Assembly (NCBI GenBank): GCA_037962975.1
Contig: CM075671.1
Location: 43,424,501 to 43,488,500 of the forward strand
Origin: Clitoria ternatea
Taxonomy: Eukaryota > Streptophyta > Magnoliopsida > Fabales > Fabaceae
Direction: 5' to 3'
DNA: 64,000 nucleotides
Positions within the stretch are counted from its first letter, which is position 1. Every line of letters begins with the position of its first letter. Shown here in pieces: positions 33,690-44,458 of the stretch. Under the pieces are notes generated by a model that was not told where the DNA came from, ran no database searches, and saw only the letters and a program-made list of their open reading frames with translations. The translations under genes were made by a program, and so were the position numbers.

Positions 33690-35040
33690 TTGTTAGAAAC
33701 AAAGCCAAATTAGTTACACAAGGTTACGATCAGTAAGAAGGTATAGACTTCACTAAAACTTTTGCTTTGGTAGCCAGACTTAAGGCTATTAGGATACTCC
33801 TTGCATTTGCTGCTTATAAAGGAATCAAATTATATTAGATAGATGTTAAGAGTGCTTTTCTGAATGGGTTTATTAAGGAAGAAGTTTTTGTGAAGCAACC
33901 CTCTGGTTTTGAAGATATTTCTTTTCCAAACCATGTTTTTAAACTTAGTAAAGCACTGTATGGTCTGAAACAAGAACCTAGAGCTTAGTACGACAATCTT
34001 AGTTCCTTTTTTATTTCAAAAAGTTATACTAGAGGAAAAGTAAATACAACCTTTTTCAGAAAAAGCACTCACAAAGCTTTATAGTTGTGTAAATCTATGT
34101 GGATGATATTGTGTTTAGTGCTACTGATGTAAGTCTGTGCAAAGAATTTTTAAAAATAATGCAGGCTAAATTTGATATGAGTATGATGGGTGAACTTAAA
34201 TTCTTCCTGGGTCTACAAATCAAATAGACTGATTATGGTATTTTTATCCATCAGCAGAAGTACACTAAGAAGTTGCTCAAAAATTTTAAAATGGATGATG
34301 CTAAGCCAATGAACACTCCTATGCATCCTAACTGCATAATTAGTAAACATGAGTCTGGTACATCAATGGATCAGACTCTATACAGAGGAATGATTAGTTC
34401 CCTTTTGTATTTAGCATCCAGCGGACCAGATATAATGCTCAGTGTCTATATGTATGTATGATACCAATCAGACCCCAAGTAATCTCAAATTGTCTACAAT
34501 GAAGACGATTCTAAGGTATCTTATAGGTACCACTAACCTTGGACTACTCTACAAAAGAACAGACTCGTTCTCTTTATCTGGATATTGTGATGTAGATTTT
34601 ACAGGAGATGAAGTGGACAGAAAAAGCACAAGTAGTAGATGTCACTTTCTTGGTCAAAGTTTGATCTTCTAGAAAGCAAAAAGTAGAACTCAATTGCTCT
34701 TTTAACTACAAAGGTTGAATATATGTCTGGAGCAAGTTGTTGTTCTCAACTTCTTTGGATGAAATACCAACTTAAGGACTACTCAATCAAAGAAAAAGAA
34801 ATCCTTGTGTTTTGTGAAAACACAAGCACTATAAATTTATCCAAGAATCACATTCAGCACTCTAAAGTCAAACATATAGAGGTGAAGTATCACTTCATTA
34901 GATATTATATACAAAAGAGAATTCTAGACATGAAGTTTATGGACACAGACCATCAATGGGTAAACATTCTTATAAAGCCCTTGGTTAAGGCCAAGTTTGC
35001 GTTTATTAAGCACAATTTAAATTTAAGAAATGTTGCTTAA
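33690..35040 (+). pseudogene. Sirevirus reverse transcriptase and RNase H
   Basis: RT continues with AKLVTQGYDQ, then FTKTFALVARLKAIRILLAFA, DVKSAFLNGFIKEEVFVKQP, LSKALYGLKQEPRA and the catalytic IYVDDIVF near 34092. It then reads MMGELKFFLGLQIK and YTKKLLKNFKMDDAKPMNTP. RNase H follows from about 34420, with LYLASSGPDI, LKLSTMKTILRYLIGT and YCDVDFTGDEVDRKSTS, ending NLNLRNVA and a stop at 35038-35040. Many Trp or Gln codons are now stops, for example W to TAG after EPRA, and there are several frame changes. Confidence 0.85.
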
Positions 35041-35499
35041 TTAAAAAGTTTGTCATATATTAAAGTCTTTTTATATTCTTTAAATAAGAAGTTTGTATGA
35101 ATGCATGATAAACTTGTTTCAATGTTTGGTAGGCACAAGTCTGATCATGCTTAATCCACAAGAGCTAGGATTGTTGTTCTAAAAAGCTGAGAGGTTAATC
35201 AATCTAGAATGGGCTTTTTTTGTCTTAACCGTTTCATTTCCTTTTGTGCATTAACTTTAAACATGTACATATGGCAAAGTTAATATTTTTGTGTAACCAT
35301 CACCTGAATCATTTTTCTCTCTCCTTTAAGTTGAACAATTTTTGCCCCTTTTTAGATACGCGTCTTTTCACATCTTTTCCCTCCTTTGTGGTAACCTTTC
35401 AGTTTTTCCCTCTCTTTTATTTCTCTTCATCCTTACAAAAAACCTTTTCTCTTCCTAAACCCTAAAAATCTTTTCATCTTCCTCAAACTCTCTCTTGTA
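35041..35499. other. Spacer between pol and the env-like ORF
   Basis: T-rich non-coding sequence with pyrimidine runs (35310-35480) ahead of the next ATG. Nothing else is seen. Confidence 0.5.
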
Positions 35500-37773
35500 A
35501 TGGTTGAAGCCTTCTCTATCAGGGAAATTGTTGAGTCCTCTTTCTTTGACCCTGAGTATCACAAGCTCGAAGGACGTGATATGAAAAAAGAGCTAGAAGG
35601 TATTGGATAGACCTATTTCTGTATGGATAGGGAACCCTTTTCTCCTTCCCTAGTCTTCGAGTTCTGGAAGACCATTCACGTTGATAAGAAAAGGTTTGTC
35701 ATTTATGGCAATCTTAAAGGCAGAAAGATTAAAATCTCTAAAGATATGATATCTACTGCATATGGATATGCTCCTGGTGGAATAGTGTTCATGGAAGACT
35801 TTGAAATTATGGAGGTTTCTACTCTAGATATAAATTAGTTATTGAATGGAAGAATGCATCCTCTCAAGCTAGTCTCTAGAAGTCTTCTGCCAAAGGTTAA
35901 GATGATTCATCTTCTAATGAAGCAGGTTGTTTGCCCAAGGAAGAGTGTAAAAGATACCATTTCAAAGTTAGACTAATTCTGCATGTATCACATGCTTGTG
36001 AAAAAGAAGGTCAATCTTGCTAACATCATCTTGACCTACTTAATCTCCTCAATGGAGAAGAAGTAGAAAAATATACCATATCTTATTGTGCTAACTAAGA
36101 TCTTTGATCTTTAGAATGTTCCTATCCAGACTATTAGAGACATGACCCAGATCACTCCATTAGTGAGTAAGCTTTTAACCTTCTCACCCCTGATAGACCA
36201 GACCAGACCATGGAAAGGTCTAATTCTTCTTCAACTAAGATGAAGTTTGCTCCTTAAAAGGCTTCTAAGCTAAAGAGGAAGTCTGATGAAGGACCTAAGA
36301 TAAAGGTACCAACAGTCAAGAAGGTCAGGATTGCCAAGGTTGCTCATGCTAAACATGAAGAGTCTGCTTCACCTATTAAAGCTCAACCTCAGAGTGTTGC
36401 TCATCCTCCCTCACCTATCAAGAAGTTAGCTTCAGACCCTAAGGTTCAGGGTACAAAGAGGACTGTTTCTGTCCTAGAAGAGTCTGATAACTCTGATGAT
36501 CAAAAGCCAATAAGGCTCTTGAAGAGACTACAAGCTTTACCTCCTCGTCCTCCACCACCTAAGAAACAGAAATTTGTTCCCCTCTCATCTCAACAACAGA
36601 ATAAATATGCTCAGACCCCTGTTCATGAGAAGATTCGTCAGTTCATGAAAAACCATAAAGAGCTCTATCCAAATATGGATACCAAAACTTAGTTAGGTAA
36701 AAAATGGTTCCAAAGATTTTGAATTACACACTCAGTTCTATGAACAGAAAAGATCACGCCAACAAGAGCTGAAGGGAAAAGCTTAGAAGGAAAAACAAGC
36801 TCTTCAAGAGAAGAAACAGGAAGAGCTAAAGAAGATGTCTCTATCTTCCTTAAGGTCTATACCTTATTCCCTTTCATATCTTGATCAACCATCCCAACCA
36901 TCTCAATCATCCCAACAATCCTAACCATCTTAAGCATCCCTACCATCTGACTCCTTTTTTCTCCCACTTCTTGCTTGCTTTATACCTAGCCCTAAAATTT
37001 TAATAAAAATAAACAGCACCCTTCCTCTTACCCTTACTAATCTTATCCTTGATCACCTTATCACCACCAGACTTGTCCATAACAAAGATGAGTTCGGTTA
37101 CCATTACCCCTCTAACTAAGCTATCATTAACTCCCCTAGCTTTGACCCTACCAAAATCAAATTCTTCTCTACCCCTCATTTCCCATCTTTTATGCCCATC
37201 AAAGATGTTTCGCTAAACACCACCCTTACCTCCCAGTCAGACCTTTCCATGGTACATGCTCTAATACAAGAAAGGCAGAAGATTCTAAATGATTTGGAGC
37301 AAGGGCCCCTTAAACTTTCTGGTTGTCCATGCCTGAATCATCCTGGCAAGAAAATCCTAATAGCACCATATAAACTCAGTTCTCCTCTGAGGATTATTGA
37401 CAAAGGCAGGAACAAGCAGGAAATATGACCCAGGACTCACTACTACAGGCCTGCTTGGTATGAGCCTTATCCTAAGAAGATCTTTATACCTTCTCTGAGA
37501 AGTATCTTTACAACCCCTAAACTCAATAAAGACCATGCCCGTGCCTTTTGGAATCACCATCTCTGGATTATCAATTCTGAAGGGTAGTTTTTCAATATTT
37601 ATGATTAAAGTCTTTACTTCCTCCATGTTTTCTGGGATTATCATGGCAGAGTCTTTCGGGATCATGTCATCTATGAAGGGCAGAATCTTCCTTTAATTCC
37701 CAACCACATCAGTTTTCCCTCAATCATCATTGTGTTTGTTCTTATTTTATGTATGAATAACTTGGGTGTTTAA
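35500..37773 (+). pseudogene. Sirevirus env-like ORF (decayed)
   Basis: An ATG at 35500 opens VEAFSIREIVESSFFDPEY. A clean stretch at 35623-35838 has EPFSPSLVFEFWKTI and TAYGYAPGGI. Near 36230-36700 is a Lys/Ser/Pro-rich part with KRKSDEGPKIKVP, SPIKKLASDPK, LPPRPPPPKKQKF and HEKIRQFMKNHKELYP. Farther on comes a Glu/Lys coiled-coil patch and QERQKILNDLEQGPL (37192-37428), ending near 37773. The place (after pol), the proline-rich middle and the coiled coil fit the env-like ORF of SIRE-type elements. No signal peptide or clear membrane segment can be asserted. Numerous stops. Confidence 0.65.
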
Positions 37774-38431
37774 TTATTATTTCTTATTATTCTTCCACCC
37801 TCATCTCCCTATCATCCAGATCACTCTATGATGCCCCCTTCTCTTGTTGATATCAAAAGAGGGAGAGTAGCCTTAGTTCTTGGTTTAAGATGAAGTCTGT
37901 GATTAGTGTTTGAATTTATGATCAGAATTTCTTTTGGGTTTTTTAATTTCTTTGAGTTGTTTGAGTCCTATAAGAACTTTCACTTGTTATTAATGAAAAT
38001 AGTTTGTTTCTCATATCTGTTATAAATAATATACTCTAAATAGTATAAGCTTAAGTTATAATATATAAGCATGTGCTCTGTTTGCTAACAATTGCTACTT
38101 GCTCTGATATGAGTTATCAAACATGTTATGCTTTGATTCTTGATATGTTATAAAATATTTGCTCTGAGTGATAAATATTTACTATGCTTTGATATCTGTA
38201 TCATAAAGCTATATAACAATGCCCTTATCATATCTAATTAATAAACTTTATGCTCGAATTCTTTCTAAGTATGCTCATGCGGTATGCTCTAATCTCATGC
38301 TTTGATAATGTTTCTTTTTGCTATACCATGATATGTCTAATGAGTTTTGGTTCCCTTTAATCATATCTTGCTTATCATAGACTCTATTTAATAAAAGACT
38401 TAATGTTTGCTATCAACAAATAGAGAGAGAT
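37774..38431 (+). other. Sirevirus 3' spacer and polypurine tract
   Basis: Non-coding AT-rich spacer with GATATCAAAAGAGGGAGAG at 37849-37867, a second purine tract. The terminal tract AATAGAGAGAGAT (38419-38431) is directly before the 3' LTR. Confidence 0.65.
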
Positions 38432-40002
38432 TGTTAGAACCAAGTCTAGTTTATAAAAAGTCAAATGTTGATGGTTGTTATCCCAAGATTAGTTAATAAC
38501 ACATATTAAGGCATTTGACTAAATAAAGTCTGCCGACATGTTATCTAACATGTCTAATTAAGTGTTTTAGGTCAAAAATTTGTAAGGCATAAGCTATAAA
38601 TGAAGGGGGAGCTCATCATAAAAAGTCTGATGTTGGTGCTCAAGTCTGTATGGGACTAATGAAAATTCCAAGAGAAGTCTAAACCCAGTTGAACCACCAG
38701 GGTCTAATCTACTAAGCCTTGTCTCACATGAAATAGGTTATGTTCTCCTAAGTCTTCGGACTTAAGACTTCTAAATATATAAAGACATTATTTTTGTCTT
38801 GATATTAAAGATTAAAATCCTTTTTGAAGATGCTCCAGAACTAATTCTTTTTTGTGAAGACTACTCCTATCATCAAAGGAGATAAGAAGACAAGCATTTG
38901 TTCAAGAACCAAAGCATACAGCAAATAAAGTTCAAAGCCCATTTTGATGATGCTCTAAAGTATGTGTGTATCAAGAAAAAATTACACTTATCATCAAAAG
39001 AAGAAAGGAGACAAAACAATGTAAAAGCCAAAGTTCTTTTGGGAAGTAACCAATGAAGTTGTTCTGTGCATTTTAGAAATTCAGTACGTGTATCAGAAAA
39101 TCCTTCAAAAGGTCAACCTTTATGCTATGCCTATTTTAAGTTGAAAGAAGAATGTCTACAGAAGGATTTATGCTCTGAAACTCTCAATACACCATTTTAG
39201 TTTAAGTATTGATGTTCCTCTATATCAGACCTTTTGCCTTCTCTTTATTCCTCAAGGTATGATACTCTCAATGGCTAAAACTTCTTCAAAAGATTCACAA
39301 TGGCTATGCCTCCTCATTAGATTACCAGATGGTCACTTTGAGTGAACTATAAATATGAAGAGATTTAGAATTTGAAGAAGAATGATAGAGACCTTTCAAG
39401 AAATCATTTGCAATCAGCTTACAAAGTATTCTTTTTCATTATTAGTATTTGTCTCTAAAGTAAAGACCTTCTTTGTTGTTCTACCTTTAGCAGACCTTGG
39501 TCTTTTTCTTTCTTACTTAGTGCATTTGTTCATGTCTTGTATCCTTTCATACACTAAGTTCTCAAAAATAGTAAATACAATCTATCATTCAAACCTGTAT
39601 TTATAAAAAATCAGCTGTGTTGCCAACCTTTAGTTTCTATTGGGAAACAGTATATGGCCTGAAGAGGTTTTTGAAAGAATACTTAGGATTAAGCTAGGAA
39701 TGGCTTTTTGAAACAATACTTGTGTTTAAGCTAGGAGTGGCTAAAGCCAAAAATACTTGTGGCACAGTCTGGTGCTATGATTGTAAAAGGTGTTTTTACA
39801 ATAGTAGAAATCCTTTAATTTTAAAGGGACTGGATGTAGCTTGAGTTAGAAGTGAACCAGTATAAATTCCTTGTGTTTATTCTCTCTTTCCCTACTCTTA
39901 ACAGTCTAGTACAAAGGTATAATCTCTTGTGCTTATAAAGCTTTTAAGTTCCATAAGAAGAGTCTGAGACTTATTCAACCCCCTTTTAGAATAACCATGA
40001 CA
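38432..40002 (+). repeat. Sirevirus 3' LTR
   Basis: It starts TGTTAGAACC after the polypurine tract and is collinear with the 5' LTR, including the TATAAATA box (39348-39355) and the empty TTAAG site (39689-39693) that is occupied in the 5' copy. The end is less certain. The LTRs differ at many positions, mostly transitions, so the insertion is old. Confidence 0.8.
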
Positions 40003-40379
40003 AACCAAATATTGTTTTTGTTGCAATCTGTCCTTTGGAAGGACACTCTATCTGGAAAAATGCCCAGATAAGTATCGAGACTTAAGAATTATCTTCAATA
40101 AAGAGGAAGCGGCAATGTGTCGTATTAGGCTAATTTCAATATCATCTATCGTTGGGTATTGAATACCCTATGGAGTCTGCGCTAAACTCTAAGCTGTAAA
40201 AGGCAATATGAATATATGGAGATATACGATATGATCGTATACAGACTCTATTAAGGCTGAGTTGATTTGGAAGTCTAAAAGGTGATGAAGAAAGGAAATT
40301 GTTTCTAGTTTTAGCCAAATAAGACATTGAAATAATTTGTCCAAAGAACTTGAAGGAGTTCAAAAGAAAGGGAAGTAAG

Positions 40380-42840
40380 ACTTCTGCTACAAGTCATGTT
40401 ATAGAAGTCAAGTTATTTTACTTCACTGACATTAGTATCAGATACTAGTAGCATATCTCATATTTTGAAAGATCAAGAAAGTAGATCACTTGCTAAGGGT
40501 GGAGAAATCTGTGTAAAATTAAGCAAAAGTTACTACAATAAAGATAAGATCTTCACCTATTGGGCTAGTTAGTAAACTAGGCATTGTGCATATTGTTTCT
40601 TGTTGGACAAGAAAAGTTTTCTTTTATAAAATAACTTGATTTCTTCAAAAGGATGTTGATGCACAATTGAGTAATGGATTCCATATCCTAAATCTTAAAA
40701 CATCCATCTATTACATAACTATCAAAGTAGGTTAAAGTGATTTTGAACCTTACTTACATGGTATTGTCTCCTAAGGCAAATGAATGAGAAACACATTTCT
40801 AAATACCATTAATGTGGTTATCTGGACTTTTTTGATTTTGGAACAAATTGAGACGTGTAAATCTTATTTATTGGAGAGATAGTTATGACCTCATTCATTG
40901 AAAAGTAAACGATGATTAATCTATTATCTAATACATGACGATGTATGTGGGCCTATTAGAACAATAACTAGATATATTTTTCAATACTTCGACATACTAA
41001 TTAAAAAGTCAATGAGTATGGATTTATGTAACACAAGTTAGAAAGTCTTTGAAAAGTTCAAAGAATTTATAATGAAGTGAAAAACAAAATTGGCAAGACA
41101 AGTAAAGCTCTTGATTAGATCAAGATTGCAAATAATTTGAGCTACAAGCTTGATAACTATATGATAGAATGAGAGATTACCTCTTAACTCATTCCTCATG
41201 GAATGCTATAATAGCATCTCTATGGGGAAAAGTCAAACCTTGTTGGACACAGTTTAATTATTGATTATAATCAAACATCTCTAACTCCTTCAATTTATTG
41301 ACAAAATTTCCACACTTAACCATGTTTCATCTTAGACTTTCTTAAAGAAACCATATATGATATGGACTAGGAAGAAATATATATGTCTTTACTAATAATT
41401 TGGAACTATGATACTTTTATAGAGCATACAACTCTGACAAGGTCAGATCTAAATTGGATAAATGTCTTCTATGAGATACCCAAAGAAAGCTAAGGGCTAT
41501 CATTTCTACAATCCATCTGAGAACAAAAGGCTTGTTGCTTAGAATGTTGTATTCTTGAATAAGAGTACATCTTTTAAAGAATCAGTGGGAGGATAGTAGA
41601 ACTTGAAGAAATTCAAGTATCACAAAGCATTCAAAAGTCAAGGATAGACTTAGAGTAGAAATCATAAAGTGTTGCGACATCACTAGCTCTGGTAGCACAA
41701 GATTTGTGTAAGATCAAATAGGATATGTCACCAAATCTAAAAGATATGGATATCTTATAAATCAGGAAGAAGTCATATTGCTAATTGACCGAGCTTCTTA
41801 TGAAGAAGCCAATGCAAGTTTAGATTCTAAGACATGGCATAAGACCATGGGATTTAAAATGGAATCCATGTATATTAACAAGGTATGAACCTTGGTTGAC
41901 GCACCTAAAGGGTAAAACCTGTAGGATGCAAGTGGGTTTTCAAAAGGAAAACTAAACATGGATGGTAATAAGAGTACCTTTAAAAGCAAGATTGACAAAA
42001 TTCGATTAGCTTAAAAACCATTTAGATCCTACTTGTTGTAGTAGTATACCACCATTAGGAGATATGGTAGATAAATGTCAAGATGGAAATCATCTTTAAG
42101 GATATGTATATGACACAACCTAAAGGCCTTTTATGCCTGAAATATCTAGGAAATTGTGTGAACTGCAAATGTTCCATTTATAGACTAAAGCAAGCTTTTA
42201 GAAGCTAAAATCTTTATTAAAGAATGAAGATAAATCTTGTGACTATAAAAAGGTTAGCATCTGCACAATTATAGTTCTAGTATTACATGTAGCAGACATG
42301 CTTCTTCTAGAACTAATATTCTCATTCTATAGTCAAGAATATCCTTAAACCCTTAACAAGGACTAAGGATTTGGTCTTGATAAATGGAAGATGAGCTCGT
42401 TGTAAAGGTTACATCAATGCCAACCTTCAGAGTAATTTGAATGACTTAGGATTGTAATCAAAATATATATTGTTTTCAAGATGGTTGCGATGTATGCTTG
42501 AAAGGTTCAAAGCAAGAAACATTCATTGGTTCTACTAACAAATCTAAGTATTTTGCTATGTTAAATTACAAAAGAAGTCGATTTACATTTAATCATTCTA
42601 AATGTTTTGTACCCTATGAGTTTCCACTGTGATGACAATAGAACCATAAAACAATATAAGGAAGTAGATTAATCCAAGCATATACTTAAATAGTTCCATC
42701 TTTGGAAGATATAAAAATATGCAATATGCATACCAACAAAATTGTTGGGAACCCACTAGTAAAACTACTTGCATAGCAAAAGCATGAGGGCACTATAGAC
42801 GTCATTGAGCATTAACCTTATCGGCTCTAAGTGTAAGTGG
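40380..42840 (+). pseudogene. Degenerate copia pol (integrase and RT traces)
   Basis: Recognisable patches in changing frames: SHVIEVKLFYFTDIS near 40393, VFEKFKEF near 41047 (integrase core), and KPCRMQVGFQKEN-like text with the upstream WHKTMGFKMESMYINK near 41835-41885, matching the RT start of copia elements. Later come DMYMTQPKG near 42104 and LHVADMLLL near 42282, where YVDDILL would be expected. Stops are dense and the catalytic YVDD is destroyed. Lineage cannot be fixed from these pieces. Confidence 0.55.
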
Positions 42841-43413
42841 GAGATTGTTGGAAATATGACCTAAGAGCCTATATAGGATGCATAATTTTGAATAAAGCAT
42901 TGTTTGTTAAATAGTTTAACAGTCTTTATTTACCCTTGGAGTAATAGGTCATATGAGTTATTCCTAAAATGTCCCTAGTCAATGATAGATGTCCAACTTA
43001 CACAGGTTTTGTGATGTAAATTGATCATAAATTGGACATAAAGTGTAATGTTTTTTATTTTGTAAGCTAAATATGACATAAATTAAGATCCAAGCATTGT
43101 ACATGTTTAAATGGTTAACAAGAACTGCCAAATCCTAAATTTTGGTGCAATTTCAGGTAAAATGAAGAAGAAAGAAGAAGGGAAAAAGAAAAGAAAGAGC
43201 TTCACCAAAAATCTCTAAGTTAAAAGCAACGGTGATCAACTCACTTAGGTGAAGGTCTATCTCGCTTGAGCGAATAGAGTCGCTATGGCCAACTGAAGGC
43301 TCGCTTGAGCGAGCAAGACATTTAAAAGATGCAAGTAACAGGTGTACCATTCGCTTGAGCGAATCACCATTTCACCCAAGTGGTACCTTTTTTTCTATTT
43401 TGAGTGATAAATT

Positions 43414-43486
43414 ACCTACTTAACTCAGTGGTTAGAGTATTGCTTTTATACGGCGGGAGTCATTCGTTCAAATCCAATAGTAGGTA
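43414..43486 (+). pseudogene. trnM-CAU: Nuclear copy of plastid tRNA-Met (CAU)
   Basis: The 73-bp segment from ACCTACTTAACTCAG to CCAATAGTAGGTA matches plastid elongator trnM-CAU as I remember it, at full length and with acceptor arms that pair. Two changes are visible: the anticodon CAT is now TAT (43447-43449), and the T-arm GGTTC is CGTTC (G to C at 43465). It is a plastid-to-nucleus transfer, not a working nuclear tRNA gene: there is no T-run terminator close by and the anticodon is altered. Confidence 0.85.
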
Positions 43487-43785
43487 AAGTATAATTAGAA
43501 CTTATTAGATATCAAAATCAATGGTATCTAATAAGTTTTTCTACTCACGTTTTTCTTTATTTCTATCTTTTCTCACTGTTCTATTCTATTTTTCTTTCAT
43601 TTTTTCATCAACCCACCTAGCCATTCGTAATAATATTACTTTATTTGGTTTTCTTTTTTTATCTATATGATTTATAAAAAAAGTACAATATAATAAAAGC
43701 AGCAAATTATTTTTAACATAATAAACCCATTCTTATGTTTCCACACTAAAGTGAGATATATAATTTTCTTTTTTCTCTTCATTTT

Positions 43786-44055
43786 ATGCCCATCGGTGTT
43801 CCAAAAGTACCTTTTCGAAGTCCTAGGGAAGAAAATGCATCTTGGGTTGATATATAGTGTGACTTGTTAGATATATTTGGTCATATAGGAAGAACTTACA
43901 TCTGTATCTCAATTTCAATTCAAACATGGTTTTGATTCATACTCCATGTTCTGCTAAATATTTATCATCCAAAAAGAAGAAGAAATGAAGTCCTTGTCTA
44001 AAAAAATGCTTTGAAAAAGGGCAGATGTATAGAACCTTTCAACAAGATAGTATGT
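43786..44055 (+). pseudogene. clpP: Nuclear copy of plastid clpP exon 1 and start of its intron
   Basis: An ATG at 43786 opens MPIGVPKVPFRSP, then EENASWVDIY, ending at 43856 after exactly 71 bp, the usual length of plastid clpP exon 1. The next bases GTGTGACTTG are the group II intron start (family form GTGCGACTTG). Intron-like text continues to about 44055. ClpP is the catalytic subunit of the plastid Clp protease. Later exons are absent. One Gly-to-Arg change is apparent. It lies 300 bp from trnM, although these genes are not neighbours in ordinary plastid genomes, so this is either two fragments joined or a rearranged transfer. Confidence 0.8.
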
Positions 44056-44451
44056 GGACCAGTGATGGCTAATGAAGAAGTCGCTCAAGCGAAACTAATT
44101 CACCTAAGCAAAATTGATCCAGAAACCAAAGACATGGGCTTCGCGCAAGCGTGCCAGCAAAACACATCAACGAAAATTAACCAATGAGCTCCAGTGATAA
44201 AGTCACTTTAGCGACTCTACTTCGCTCAAGCAAAATCTATCAGAATCAAAACAAGAGGAATTCGCAACAGCTGAAAAGGATTAGCTCAAGTGAATTCTAA
44301 ATAGGGACTATCATATTGAAGACTCGCTCAAGCGAAACGTCTCGCTTAAGCGAATGAAGCATGCAGCTGAAGTAGGACATGGAGATTCCTTCAAGCTGAA
44401 GCATTCGTCTTGCTTAAGCGAACCTTAAATTTGCTTGAGCGAGTTGACCAT

Positions 44452-44458
44452 TATATAA
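44452..44458 (+). promoter_or_regulatory. TATA box of the LTR-like insertion
   Basis: TATATAA in GACCATTATATAAGG, immediately downstream of the palindrome array. Confidence 0.5.

Larger units (their letters stand above)
21970..40002 (+). mobile_element. Full-length but dead Sirevirus (Ty1-copia) with three nested solo LTRs
   Basis: The order is 5' LTR, Met-type primer site, gag with zinc knuckles, protease, integrase, RT with YVDD, RNase H, an env-like ORF after pol, a polypurine tract and the 3' LTR. This is the plan of Sireviruses such as soybean SIRE1. Removing the three nested solo LTRs (23221-24487, 26784-30759, 32326-33684) and their duplications leaves about 11.4 kb. All frames carry stops and frameshifts. 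The 5' LTR start is approximate because its first 20-30 bp have diverged. The 3' end at 40002 (ACCATGACA) is a best estimate. Confidence 0.85.
43230..44446. repeat. TCGCTYRAGCGA palindrome array, interrupted by plastid DNA
   Basis: About thirteen copies or near-copies of CTCGCTTGAGCGA or its complement lie at roughly 43261, 43302 and 43352, then from 44080 to 44445 (for example CTCGCTCAAGCGAAAC, CTCGCTTAAGCGAATG, TTGCTTGAGCGAG). The gap between them is the plastid-like segment. The last copy ends a few bases before the TATA box. Confidence 0.8.
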
